Positions 24,587 through 33,482 of a DNA stretch of 64,000 nucleotides are shown here, one piece after another (positions within the stretch are counted from its first letter, which is position 1; each line of letters starts with the position of its first letter). A model generated the notes under the pieces. That model was given only the letters and a program-made list of their open reading frames with translations, did not search any database and was not told where the DNA came from. Made by a program: the position numbers and the translations under genes. This DNA is from CAZICM01 sp964537685 (GTDB lineage: Bacteria > Myxococcota_A > Polyangia > Polyangiales > Polyangiaceae), in contig CAZICM010000009.1 in NCBI GenBank assembly GCA_964537685.1, forward strand, positions 1-64,000, in the 5' to 3' direction.

Positions 24587-26515
24587 ATGGGCGGCGGCAT
24601 GTCGATCCGATGGAAAAACGCTTCTTTTGCCGGGGCTGTATGCGCTGCGCTCGGCCTGTTTGCGGCCTGTGAAACGCCTGTCAAAGAGAGCGCCTCGCCC
24701 ACCGCCCTCTCTTCGCCTTCACCGCCTTCACCGCCGTCGCCGCCTTCAAGCGCAAGCGCCGCAAGCACCGTTTCCGCACCCGTCGCCGCTTCAGCCTCCG
24801 CGCCCGCGCCTCCCCTTCGCCCCATTCCGCCCCGCCCACCGCCTCCAGACCCGCCCATCACCCTTAGCGCAGGCGGCAAACGCAGCGTGAAAGGCGAAGC
24901 CGGCATCGTCAGCTCCGTCGAGTCCAACGCCACCCGCGCAGGCACCAAAATCCTTCGCGCAGGCGGCAATGCCATCGATGCGGCCGTCGCCGTCGCCTTT
25001 GCCCTCGCCGTGACTCATCCCAGCGCGGGCAATATCGGAGGCGGCGGATTTATGCTGATTCGGCTTAAAAACGGCGAAGTTCACGCGCTCGACTTCAGGG
25101 AAATGGCGCCTGCCTTGGCCACCGCCGAAAAAAACGAAGAACAATTGGCCGCGGGCGCCTATGGCTATTTATCGGCCGCCGTCCCGGGCACCGTCGCTGG
25201 AATGGCCTTGGCCCACCAACAATTTGGCTCGCGTCCATGGGCCGAACTGGTCGCCCCATCGATTGGATTGGCCCGCAAAGGCCATAAACTCAGCCACCGC
25301 GCCGCTCAATCGCTCGCCTGGCATTGGCCATCGCTCAGCAAAGATCCGGCTGTGCGGACCATTTTTGGAAAAAGCAAAAAACAGCCTCGAAAAGAAGGCG
25401 AAACCATTCAACAGCCCGACTTGGCCAATACCTTGGAAGCTATCGCCAAAGAAGGCGCAAAAGCCTTTTATGAAGGCGATTTCGCGCAAAAAATCGATAA
25501 AGCCATGCGCGAACACCAGGGCTTGATCAGCGCTCAAGATATGGGCAAATACAAAGCCGTCTTCAGAAAACCCCTTCATTTTTCGTATCGGGGATTTGAA
25601 ATAGACACCATGCCGCCTCCTTCGATGGGCGGAATTGCCTTTGCCCAAATCATGCTGTGGCTTGAAAGGCTGCGCGCCTATGAACAGCCTCAAGGTTCGG
25701 CCGAAAGCCTGCATTTGTTCGCTGAAGCGTCGCGCAGAGCCTATGCCAAACGCCGCTTGGTGGGGGCCGATCCCGATACGCTAAGCGCCGAAAATCTAGC
25801 CTTTTTGCCCCAGCTCTTGGATGGCGAAACCCTGCTTCGGATGACGCCCGATATTCAGCCCGATAAGGCCACGCCCTCTTCTGAAATTGAAGCCGCGCCG
25901 GGCACACCGGGCACCGAATCCCCTGAAACCACGCATTTTTCGATCGTCGATGCTCAAGGCAATGCCGTTTCCTGCACCTATACCCAATCGGCCGCCTTTG
26001 GCTCCCGCATTATCGTTCCAAATACAGGCGTATTGCTCAGCAATGCAATGGGCGCATTTTCCAAAAGCGGTGTTAATACCGTTGCCCCATTCAAAAGAAT
26101 GTCCAGCTCCATGACGCCGACGATTGTAACACAGAACAATCGCTTGGTATTGGTCTTTGGATCGCCGGGCGGAGACACCATTCCCAGCACGGTCGCTCAA
26201 GTATTTCGCAATCTGATCGATTATAAAATGACCATGGACGAAGCCATCGAGTCCGCCCGTATTCTCCATGTCTATTTGCCCGATAGAATCCGGGCTGAAA
26301 AACAAAAACCCCCTTCAAAACAAGCGATTGCCGAATTAGAAAAAAAGGGCCATACGGTTGAATTGAGCCATATTCCTTTAGGCGATGCCAAGGGGATTTT
26401 AATGGATGAGCATGGGGTAGCGTGGGGTCATGCGGATTCCCGCGAAGGCGGCTTATGCGAGGGGATTTTGGCGGCGCCTCCGCCCGGTTCAAAACAACCG
26501 AAGAAAAAGAAATGA
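24587..26515 (+). CDS. ggt: Gamma-glutamyltransferase (glutathione hydrolase), lipoprotein form
   Basis: 642 residues. The signal/lipobox FAAC precedes a long Ser/Pro/Ala spacer (about 35-90), then the Ntn-hydrolase domain. It has GGNAIDAAVAVAFALAVTHP and GNIGGGGFMLIR. The autocatalytic cleavage site lies before the Thr of ETTHFSIVDAQGNAVSCT, and the donor-pocket stretch is FGSPGGDTIPSTVAQ. It would hydrolyse glutathione or transfer its glutamyl group outside the inner membrane. Start 24587 is used; ATG 24599 is equally good. The neighbouring purB follows within 10 bases. Confidence 0.95.
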   Translation: MGGGMSIRWKNASFAGAVCAALGLFAACETPVKESASPTALSSPSPPSPPSPPSSASAASTVSAPVAASASAPAPPLRPIPPRPPPPDPPITLSAGGKRSVKGEAGIVSSVESNATRAGTKILRAGGNAIDAAVAVAFALAVTHPSAGNIGGGGFMLIRLKNGEVHALDFREMAPALATAEKNEEQLAAGAYGYLSAAVPGTVAGMALAHQQFGSRPWAELVAPSIGLARKGHKLSHRAAQSLAWHWPSLSKDPAVRTIFGKSKKQPRKEGETIQQPDLANTLEAIAKEGAKAFYEGDFAQKIDKAMREHQGLISAQDMGKYKAVFRKPLHFSYRGFEIDTMPPPSMGGIAFAQIMLWLERLRAYEQPQGSAESLHLFAEASRRAYAKRRLVGADPDTLSAENLAFLPQLLDGETLLRMTPDIQPDKATPSSEIEAAPGTPGTESPETTHFSIVDAQGNAVSCTYTQSAAFGSRIIVPNTGVLLSNAMGAFSKSGVNTVAPFKRMSSSMTPTIVTQNNRLVLVFGSPGGDTIPSTVAQVFRNLIDYKMTMDEAIESARILHVYLPDRIRAEKQKPPSKQAIAELEKKGHTVELSHIPLGDAKGILMDEHGVAWGHADSREGGLCEGILAAPPPGSKQPKKKK

Positions 26516-26524
26516 GTCCATCCC

Positions 26525-27826
26525 ATGATATCGCGGTACTGTCCTTCTGAATTTGAACGGCTTTGGTCTTCGGAAACCCGCTATCAAACCTGGTTATCGA
26601 TTGAGCTTGTGGCCTGCGAGGCCATGGAAAAAGAAGGCTGGGTCCCCGCTGGAACGGCGCAGAGAATCCGCGAGAAAAACCCGGTTCTCAATCCCGATCG
26701 CATCGATGAAATTGAAAGAACCGTTAAACACGATGTCATTGCATTTTTAACCCATGTTGAAGAATTGGTGGGGCCGGATGCCCGTTTTCTTCACCGGGGA
26801 ATGACATCGAGCGATGTGCTGGATACCAGTTTGGCGCTCTTGCTTTCGCGGGCCTGCGATTTGATGCTGATAAGGCTCGATGCGCTGATTGAAGCGCTTC
26901 GCCAAAAAGCCGATGAGCACCGGCATACCGCGATGATGGGGCGAAGCCATGGGATGCATGCCGAGCCGGTGACGTTTGGGCTGGTGATGGCCGGTCACTT
27001 AAGTGAAATGAAACGAGGCCGAAAAAGGCTAAAAGCGGCGAGGGAAGAGATTGCCGCGGGAAAGATATCGGGCGCGGTAGGTACCTATGCCCATCTGCAT
27101 CCGCGTATGGAGGAAGCGGCATTAAACACGCTTGGTTTAAAGGCTGAAACGGTAGCGACCCAAGTGGTCGCGCGCGATCGGCATGCGGTCTTGTTTTCGG
27201 CGCTTTCGATTTTGGCGGCGGGGATTGAACGCTTGGCCGTGAATATCCGGCATTTTCAGCGAAGCGAAGTGGGCGAGGCGCAAGAGAGTTTTAGCAAGGG
27301 CCAAAAAGGGTCGAGCGCGATGCCCCATAAGCGCAATCCCATAGCGAGCGAAAATTTATGCGGACTTTCGAGGGTGGTGCGGGGCAGTGTGATTGCGGCG
27401 CTCGAAAATGTGCCGCTTTGGCATGAGCGGGATATCTCGCATTCATCGGTGGAGCGCTATATCGCGCCGGATACGACGACGACGATGGCCTATATGCTGG
27501 AGCGGGCCAAGGCTTTGGTGGAAGGGTTGTTGGTATTTCCCGAGGCGATGCAGCGCAATATCGATTTATCCAAAGAGCTTTATTGCAGCGAAGCGGTGCT
27601 TCTGGCCATGGTCGAGCATGGTATGGCGCGTCAAAAAGCCTATGAAGTGGTGCAGCGTTCGGCGATGCGCACGCATGCGGGAGAAGGGCGTTTTCGGGAT
27701 TTGCTCGCGGCGGACGGCGATGTGACGGCTGTTTTGCCTGTGGATGTGCTGGATAGGTGTTTTGAGCGCGATTTTATGCTCAGGCATGTAGACGCGATTA
27801 TCGATCGGGCCATTGCAGAAGATTAG
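26525..27826 (+). CDS. purB: Adenylosuccinate lyase
   Basis: 433 residues of the fumarase/aspartase superfamily, short bacterial PurB type. It cleaves SAICAR and adenylosuccinate in purine synthesis. It has TSSDVLDTS, GRSHGMHAEPVTFG (base His) and the signature GSSAMPHKRNPI with the flexible-loop Ser. The ATG lies 9 bases after the ggt stop, so it is probably co-transcribed. It converges on the HExxH-protein gene with overlapping ends. Confidence 0.97.
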   Translation: MISRYCPSEFERLWSSETRYQTWLSIELVACEAMEKEGWVPAGTAQRIREKNPVLNPDRIDEIERTVKHDVIAFLTHVEELVGPDARFLHRGMTSSDVLDTSLALLLSRACDLMLIRLDALIEALRQKADEHRHTAMMGRSHGMHAEPVTFGLVMAGHLSEMKRGRKRLKAAREEIAAGKISGAVGTYAHLHPRMEEAALNTLGLKAETVATQVVARDRHAVLFSALSILAAGIERLAVNIRHFQRSEVGEAQESFSKGQKGSSAMPHKRNPIASENLCGLSRVVRGSVIAALENVPLWHERDISHSSVERYIAPDTTTTMAYMLERAKALVEGLLVFPEAMQRNIDLSKELYCSEAVLLAMVEHGMARQKAYEVVQRSAMRTHAGEGRFRDLLAADGDVTAVLPVDVLDRCFERDFMLRHVDAIIDRAIAED

Positions 27827-29043
27827 TCGTCTATTTGATCTAATTTTTTCAATTCATCGAGCAAGGCTTGGCCCGCGGGGGTAGGCCGTCCATGGGCGAG
27901 CAGGGTCGTGACGGCTTCGTGGTTTTTGGCGCGAATTTGCCGAAAGCGCTCGAGAAAAGAAGGATGGGCGGCGAGCGGATCGTTTTCGCGGATCATGGCG
28001 CGGTAGAGCTCCGCGACGGGCAAAAAAGCGTGGGCCGCGAGGACAATACCATGCAAAGGCCGTAAATCGGGCCTTACAGGCGATGCATACAGCGGAGACC
28101 AGGCATTTTCGAGCACCGGATCGAGCTCGAAGAGGGCATTGATTTTATTATGGGAAAATTCATGAATCACCGCTTCCGTCATCGTCATGGGATGGGGATG
28201 CAGGGATAAATAAATGGTGCCAATGGCTTCTTGATAGGAGGCGGAGAGATGCCGTTCGTTGTCGTAGCCAACGGGAATAAATTGATGAATAAATAAATGA
28301 ATTTCTTTGTGCAAATCGGGCAAATATCGGTGGATTAAGCCGAGGGCGGATATAAGCGAGGCCGTCCATTCTTGGGGAGGATGGGCTCCTAAATCGATCG
28401 CATTTCCGCTTTTGTTGGGATGGGCTTCGAGCATGGCCAGGGGATTGTTGTCTTCCAGGGCCAATACGATAGATTCTTCGATAGGATAATAAGGGTGCGC
28501 AAAACAATCCAATACATTTGAATCTGAATCCGGTGGAATTTTTATCGAGCGTTTGTTCCCGGGGCTTTCAAGATGGATGAGGCCGTTTTCGAAGCGAATG
28601 GACTGCGTATCCGAAGGAACAATAAAAACAAAGCGGCCGCCTGGACAGAGCAGGCGCTTGGGGAATTGATGCAATACGATCGAGGTGTTGGGAGGAGGGA
28701 GAGCGTGGCGGCGGGCGAGCTCTAAAGTCAAGAGAGCAAATAATTCGATGCAATGAGCTTTAGATAGCGTTGTATTGGTGCGGAGACAGCGCAAGAGGGT
28801 TCCAATGGAAGGCTGGCAAAGCGCCGATGCCAGGGCGCCGGGCGAATATTTTAGGGTGCCGGCGATTAAGTGCTGAAAGGTTTGGGTGTCTTTGCCGAGC
28901 CAGGCCCCGGAATGGAGGCCGGTTTGTTTAAGATCGAATAAAAGCTGGCGAATGGCGCGCGACAATATCGTGCGCGATGTGGTGGAGCCGGGTAGGGGAA
29001 GAGTTAGATCGTGGGGAGGATCAATTTGATCAAATGGACTCAT
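27823..29043 (-). CDS. HExxH-type peptide-modification (beta-hydroxylase-like) protein
   Basis: 406 residues with no signal peptide. The C-terminal half has VIHEFSHNKINALFELDPVL, matching the HExxH domain found near radical-SAM peptide-maturation systems. That family includes enzymes described as alpha-ketoglutarate-dependent peptide beta-hydroxylases, with the pattern HEFQHSKLNALLDL. The typical later segment is also present (SPVRPDLRPLHGIVLAAHAF; family pattern RPLxGxLxGxYAF). The N-terminal half is variable. It overlaps the LarA-like gene by four bases (ATGA) and so is translationally coupled. No peptide precursor is evident nearby. The family assignment rests on recalled motifs. Confidence 0.7.
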   Translation of the reverse strand: MSPFDQIDPPHDLTLPLPGSTTSRTILSRAIRQLLFDLKQTGLHSGAWLGKDTQTFQHLIAGTLKYSPGALASALCQPSIGTLLRCLRTNTTLSKAHCIELFALLTLELARRHALPPPNTSIVLHQFPKRLLCPGGRFVFIVPSDTQSIRFENGLIHLESPGNKRSIKIPPDSDSNVLDCFAHPYYPIEESIVLALEDNNPLAMLEAHPNKSGNAIDLGAHPPQEWTASLISALGLIHRYLPDLHKEIHLFIHQFIPVGYDNERHLSASYQEAIGTIYLSLHPHPMTMTEAVIHEFSHNKINALFELDPVLENAWSPLYASPVRPDLRPLHGIVLAAHAFLPVAELYRAMIRENDPLAAHPSFLERFRQIRAKNHEAVTTLLAHGRPTPAGQALLDELKKLDQIDD

Positions 29044-30668
29044 GCGCCCTTGTGCAAGGCCGCGTGATGTACGGAAGTCCTGGGCTTTTCCTTATGCATT
29101 TCGGCCATTAAGATGGGCGGCGAATGCAGGGCCAAGATCTCGGGCTCGGCGGGCGCGGTTTGCTTGGCCATTCTTAAGGCTTCGTCCATCGTGCGGGCCG
29201 TTTCCCATCCTAAGAGTTTGGGAATGTATTCGTTGTCGGCGCCTACGACGATCATCCGGCCAATATGCTGGCGTCCCGCTTCGCCCCAATACCACATAAA
29301 GAAGGGATGGGTCGGATGGTAGGCATGCCCAAAGCGATACATTTCGATGTAGGCCGGATTGGCCGCGAATTTCGGTTCAAAATGTTTATGCAGTTCCATC
29401 GCGTCGCGGGTTTCGGGCAGTACCCGGTGCACAAATTCGATATAGGGCGCGTGATGTTCGTTATCAAAATAATCCGTGCATGGATGCAATATGATCATGG
29501 TGCCGCCCTTTTTCACCATGGGCACGCCTTTGTATAAATTGAACATATACCCATTGGCCATGACCTGAACGAGCAGCGGATTTAGGAAGGAATTGACGTT
29601 GTAAGGGCTGATGTAGGGGATGCCCGTAATTAAAATATCGGCTTGGCCATAGACAGGTACACAGTATTGCTCAAACGAACGTTTGATGGTGTGGGCGTGG
29701 ACGGCTTCGGTTTCGCCGGCAAAGACGCCCGTGACTCCATAAGGCGAGGGAACGCGCTGAAAAATGGCTTGGCGCGCGGGCTGGGGCAGCTTGTCGAGTG
29801 TGAACATTAATGCCCGGAGCGCCGCTCTTTCGGTGGAATTAAAATCGTCTTCGTTCTTCGCCAAAAAATCGAGGTTGCGATCGAACATCCGGTTATTCAC
29901 CGTCGTTTCAATCGTAAATACGTTCAGATGTTTGTTGGTCAGCCGTCCCATGCGCTCGACGCTGCTGTTCAGCGCCGATGAGGCAGGGTCCATATACGAA
30001 TAGCATTGGCGCATCACTTTCGGATTGTGATGGGCGCGCAGGCTCCGGTAGCCGCAGAGTCCAACCGCTACCGATTTATGGCCGCCATCCATCGGAACCA
30101 AATTGAGGTTCACGTAAATAATCAGGTCGCTCTCGGCGGCCCGGCGGTTGAGTTCGACTTCTTCGCCGTGCTCGGTCGTGCCGATGTACTTCATTTGCGC
30201 GGCGTTTTCGGCGTCGTGGTTGTAGAGCTTCTTCGGCCAGTAGGCGTTGAAGATTTTGTCGCCGACCATATGCCGCACTTCAAAGTCTTTCATGCGGCGG
30301 TGAACGCTGGTCGCAATGATGATTTCTACGTCGTCCACGCCGTAATCGGCCAAGAGCTCGAGGACGATGGTGAGCACGCGCTGGCGGATGTCGGGCTTGC
30401 GCATCGGCGGCAGCGGAAGCGAGATGTCGTCGACCGCAATGGTGACTTTCATCCCAGGCTTGAGTTTGGCGTAGAGCGGCTCGGAATTGTGGGGATGGTT
30501 AATCGCGTAGCGGATGGCCGCGTCGACATCCTTGAGCTCGTCGAGTGGCGGTTTGGGATAGACGACGCGCGTGCCCGTGGGCAAATCGACGGAGACCAGG
30601 CGATCGCCTGAAAACAAGGCACGCGGTGCGCTTCGGCTGTCGATGGTGACGACACAAGGGTGGCTCAT
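29040..30668 (-). CDS. LarA-like (DUF2088) nickel-pincer racemase family protein
   Basis: 542 residues, longer than typical LarA (about 420). LarA uses a nickel pincer nucleotide to racemise lactate or related hydroxyacids. The expected residues are visible: the VDD nucleotide site, ATSVHRRM (His), NHDAEN (His), and the cofactor-linking Lys and following His in GGHKSVAVGL and RAHHNP. A C-terminal extension with FGHAYHPTHPFFMWYW is unusual. The substrate may be a hydroxyacid other than lactate. Cofactor-maturation genes (larB/C/E) are not in the window. It lies 35 bases after the HAD phosphatase gene and overlaps the HExxH gene. Confidence 0.85.
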   Translation of the reverse strand: MSHPCVVTIDSRSAPRALFSGDRLVSVDLPTGTRVVYPKPPLDELKDVDAAIRYAINHPHNSEPLYAKLKPGMKVTIAVDDISLPLPPMRKPDIRQRVLTIVLELLADYGVDDVEIIIATSVHRRMKDFEVRHMVGDKIFNAYWPKKLYNHDAENAAQMKYIGTTEHGEEVELNRRAAESDLIIYVNLNLVPMDGGHKSVAVGLCGYRSLRAHHNPKVMRQCYSYMDPASSALNSSVERMGRLTNKHLNVFTIETTVNNRMFDRNLDFLAKNEDDFNSTERAALRALMFTLDKLPQPARQAIFQRVPSPYGVTGVFAGETEAVHAHTIKRSFEQYCVPVYGQADILITGIPYISPYNVNSFLNPLLVQVMANGYMFNLYKGVPMVKKGGTMIILHPCTDYFDNEHHAPYIEFVHRVLPETRDAMELHKHFEPKFAANPAYIEMYRFGHAYHPTHPFFMWYWGEAGRQHIGRMIVVGADNEYIPKLLGWETARTMDEALRMAKQTAPAEPEILALHSPPILMAEMHKEKPRTSVHHAALHKGA

Positions 30669-30703
30669 GGTGTTTTCTTATCTGGGCTCGTTGTGAGGTT
30701 GGC

Positions 30704-31372
30704 TCAGGGTGCGGATTCCAGGTGAATGACGGGCCAGTGGTAAGCCTGGGCGAGCAGGTGAAGGCGCCTGTCGGGGTTGATCGCGGCGGGGTGGCCGACA
30801 ATCGAAAGCATGGGGACGTCGGAGTACGAATCGGAATAGGCGAAGCAGTCGTCGAGATTGTGGCCTCGGGCGCGGGCGTGTTCGCGGATGAGGCGGGCTT
30901 TTTCGGGGCCGGCGACGACGGGGCGGAGCAGTTTGCCCGTGGCGAACCGGTCCTTGATTTCAAGGCGGTTGGCGATGATATCGGTGGCGCCCAGGTGTTC
31001 GGCCAGAAGGCGCATCAGAAAGTCGAGCGCGCCCGAAACCAGAATGACTTCGTGGCCGCGGTTTAGGCTTTCGCGGATGAGATCGCGGGCGCCCGGGTAG
31101 ATATTGGGCTTAAGCACTTTTTCGAAGGCTTCTTCGGCCAGTGCGACCAAGCGGTCTTCCGAGCTGCCTTCATACGAGGTGAACAAAAGTTCGTTGAACA
31201 TGCGGCGATCGCGCATTTCAGCGAGGGCCATCCAGGGAGCTTTAATGAGGGCGCGGCTGAGCTTGCCCAGGCTGTGAATGGGGCTGGGCTGGTTGAAGAG
31301 ATAAAACATCGTCGGGTGCACCAGGTTCGTGGTGACCAAGGTGCCGTCGACGTCGAAGTAGCTTGCCGGCAT
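30704..31372 (-). CDS. HAD-IB family phosphatase
   Basis: 222 residues of the HAD-IB (SerB/CicA-type) hydrolase class. It has YFDVDGTLVTTN (nucleophile Asp and general acid Asp), EVILVSGALDFL (Thr/Ser motif II), a Lys in EKARLIREHA, and FAYSDSYSDVPML (motif IV). A helical cap lies between motifs I and II. The substrate is not predictable; relatives act on phosphoserine, phospholipids or glycerol phosphates. It is first of the cluster with the LarA-like and HExxH genes, so it may process a phosphorylated intermediate of that pathway (inference). Confidence 0.9.
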   Translation of the reverse strand: MPASYFDVDGTLVTTNLVHPTMFYLFNQPSPIHSLGKLSRALIKAPWMALAEMRDRRMFNELLFTSYEGSSEDRLVALAEEAFEKVLKPNIYPGARDLIRESLNRGHEVILVSGALDFLMRLLAEHLGATDIIANRLEIKDRFATGKLLRPVVAGPEKARLIREHARARGHNLDDCFAYSDSYSDVPMLSIVGHPAAINPDRRLHLLAQAYHWPVIHLESAP

Positions 31373-31413
31373 GGTGAGACAGGGGATTCTCCTTAGAACC
31401 GTTTTAAGTCAAG

Positions 31414-31425
31414 CGCTTCGAAGCG
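31414..31425. repeat. Perfect 12-bp palindrome CGCTTCGAAGCG
   Basis: Lies about 50 bases beyond the stop of the APS-reductase-like gene and 42 bases before the HAD gene. It may be a weak terminator hairpin (TCGA loop) or an operator; only a short T-rich stretch follows leftwards. Confidence 0.4.
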
Positions 31426-31473
31426 TTGCCGCCGAAACCGGCCGCGCCGCACTGCGTGAAAACAAATACGCAT

Positions 31474-32259
31474 TTAGGCTCGAAAGAGATCGCCGTACCG
31501 CTCATCGAGCTCGATCTCAAAGGCGGTATCGCCCTCGGCGCTGGTGCGATCGATCGGGTTTATCCGGCAATACGCGACATTGGCGAGATGGCGCCATCGT
31601 CCGGCCCTGGGGCGTTCTTCGGGGAGGACGGGGGTGGTGCAGGGAAAGCAGCCAATGGTGGGGAAGCCCATGGCGTGGAGGGGGTTTTGGATCATGCCGG
31701 GATGGGTGGCATAGAGGGCGTCGAGATCGGCGTCGCTGAGTTTGGCGAAGGGGTGGACGCGCAGGGCATTCATGGCCGTGTCGATGCCGAAGATGGGCAG
31801 GCGGGAACGGGCGCCTCCCTCGGCGCGGCGCAGGGCGCTCATGAGCACATCGTAACGGCCGCGAAGGCGCCAAAGCGGCGCGAGCTTGCGTTCATTGCAG
31901 CATTGTTCCTGGCCTTCGTGGGTGAAGTACAAAAGCCCGGCCTGGGCTGTTTGTTCGGCGAAGCTTTGGCTTGGATAGAGCGTGATGACTTGGAGTTTGC
32001 GGTGGGTGCGAATCAGCTCGTCGCGGGTGCGGAGCGTTTCGGCGTGAAGCACTTCGGTGTCGACAAAGAGCACATCGAAGGGCAAATCGTGGATTTCGGC
32101 GAGATGGCACATGGCGGTGCCGGCTCTCTGCATGCTGCATAAAATCGCGGCGCGGGCGCCGAAATGCTCGTGCACAAAGCGGAGAATCTCGGTGGGTTCG
32201 GCGTCCAGAAAGCGCTCGTTCAGCGGCTTTAGGTCTTGTTCGCTAATGCGCAGGCTCAT
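31474..32259 (-). CDS. APS/PAPS reductase family protein, Fe-S type
   Basis: 261 residues. The adenylylsulfate-reductase-like core has LFVDTEVLHAETLRTRDEL, EQCCNERKLAPL and TIGCFPCT with PRAGRW. Two cysteine pairs (CC and CxxC) are the ligands of the [4Fe-4S] cluster that marks assimilatory APS reductases. The usual C-terminal ECGLH redox motif is not seen, and the first loop reads SMQRAGTAM, so it may be a relative with another role. It would reduce APS to sulfite in cysteine synthesis if active. It is divergent from the ArsA-like gene. Confidence 0.82.
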   Translation of the reverse strand: MSLRISEQDLKPLNERFLDAEPTEILRFVHEHFGARAAILCSMQRAGTAMCHLAEIHDLPFDVLFVDTEVLHAETLRTRDELIRTHRKLQVITLYPSQSFAEQTAQAGLLYFTHEGQEQCCNERKLAPLWRLRGRYDVLMSALRRAEGGARSRLPIFGIDTAMNALRVHPFAKLSDADLDALYATHPGMIQNPLHAMGFPTIGCFPCTTPVLPEERPRAGRWRHLANVAYCRINPIDRTSAEGDTAFEIELDERYGDLFRA

Positions 32260-32394
32260 CGTTCAGGCGGGCATTACATCAGAACGAGTGCCTGTTTTCG
32301 CCGCGGATTTTTCGATTGAAGCGCTGGAAAATTTTCGCACTCATTCCCGGTTGCCTTTCTCCGCCCTGTCGCCTACCAAAGACCGGCCCCGCGT

Positions 32395-33441
32395 ATGAGC
32401 GACAAGAACAAGCCTCAATCCAGCTTGGATCACGGTGTTTCCTCGCAGCGGTCGCCTTCGTTTGCGGCGCTGTCCACGTCCGTTTCCGACTTGGCCAAGC
32501 GGCGTTTTTTGTTTGTGACGGGCAAGGGCGGGGTGGGCAAAACCACGGTGACGGGCGCTCTCGCCATGGCCTTCGCGGCTCATGGAAAACGGGTGCTGGT
32601 GTGCATGTGCAACACCAAAGAGCGGCTCAGCGCCATTTTGGGAACGAGGCCGATTCCAGACACCATTGTTCAAGTGGGCGATCTGATTTGGGCGGTGAAT
32701 ATCTCGCCCGAGCTCGCGCTCGAGGAATACGGCGCGATGGTGATCAAGGTAAAGGCGCTGTCCAACGCAGTATTTGAAAACAAGTACACCAAGACTTTTT
32801 TTCGCGCGGTGCCCGGTCTCTTTGAATGGTCGATGCTGGGGAAGGCTTGGTATCACACGACGGAAACGCTTGAAAACGGGCTTCCCCGCTATGATGTGGT
32901 GCTGCTCGATGCGCCGGCGACGGGGCACGGGGCCGATATGCTCCGGGTGCCCAAGGTCATTTTGGATGTGGCTCCGCCGGGGGTGCTGAGGCGCGATGCG
33001 GAGCTGGCCTGGGAAATGTTTCGCGATCCGGTGAGAAGCGGCGTGGTCTTGGTGACGTTGCCCGAGGAGATGCCCACGACCGAAACGCTGGAGCTGATTG
33101 GGATTGTGAGAAATGAGCTGAGCCTGCCGGTGCTGAAGGTGGTGATCAACGGCGTGCTTTCGCCTTTGTTTGATGCGGAGGAGCGAGCCCGGCTGCTGTC
33201 CAATCCGGCGCTGTTGGATATTGCTTCGGCGGGCATCGGGGCGAAAGGCGGGGCGGGGCACAATGCCTTGGTGGCGGCGGCGAGGCGGGCCGCGAGGGAA
33301 CAGGTGCAGGCCGAAAGTTTGGAGCGCCTGCGGCGGAGCTTGGACATTCCGGCCTTGGTTTTGCCTTTTCTCTTCGATGAAGCGTCGACCGCCGAAGGGA
33401 CGCGGACGCTCGCGCATAAGCTCTGGCCAAAGAAGGCGTAG
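32395..33441 (+). CDS. ArsA-family (GET3-like) ATPase
   Basis: 348 residues; single-module P-loop ATPase of the ArsA/Get3 class. It has Walker A TGKGGVGKTT (signature Lys included), switch I region, and switch II DAPATGHGADML, close to the family DTAPTGH. Arsenite-binding Cys triplet residues are not evident, and no arsB or arsR is near. A role in protein or cell-surface handling, as in paired myxobacterial ArsA-like proteins, is more likely than arsenite export (inference). The ATG follows the stop of no other gene and is divergent from the APS reductase-like gene. Confidence 0.9.
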   Translation: MSDKNKPQSSLDHGVSSQRSPSFAALSTSVSDLAKRRFLFVTGKGGVGKTTVTGALAMAFAAHGKRVLVCMCNTKERLSAILGTRPIPDTIVQVGDLIWAVNISPELALEEYGAMVIKVKALSNAVFENKYTKTFFRAVPGLFEWSMLGKAWYHTTETLENGLPRYDVVLLDAPATGHGADMLRVPKVILDVAPPGVLRRDAELAWEMFRDPVRSGVVLVTLPEEMPTTETLELIGIVRNELSLPVLKVVINGVLSPLFDAEERARLLSNPALLDIASAGIGAKGGAGHNALVAAARRAAREQVQAESLERLRRSLDIPALVLPFLFDEASTAEGTRTLAHKLWPKKA

Positions 33442-33482
33442 TTGGCACATCATCGCCTGCGGTTCGGGTCCGAACCGGAAGG

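Noticed and set aside
32341..33453. 370-codon left-facing frame antisense to the ArsA-like gene
   Set aside because: Shadow frame; the sense strand carries an intact P-loop ATPase.
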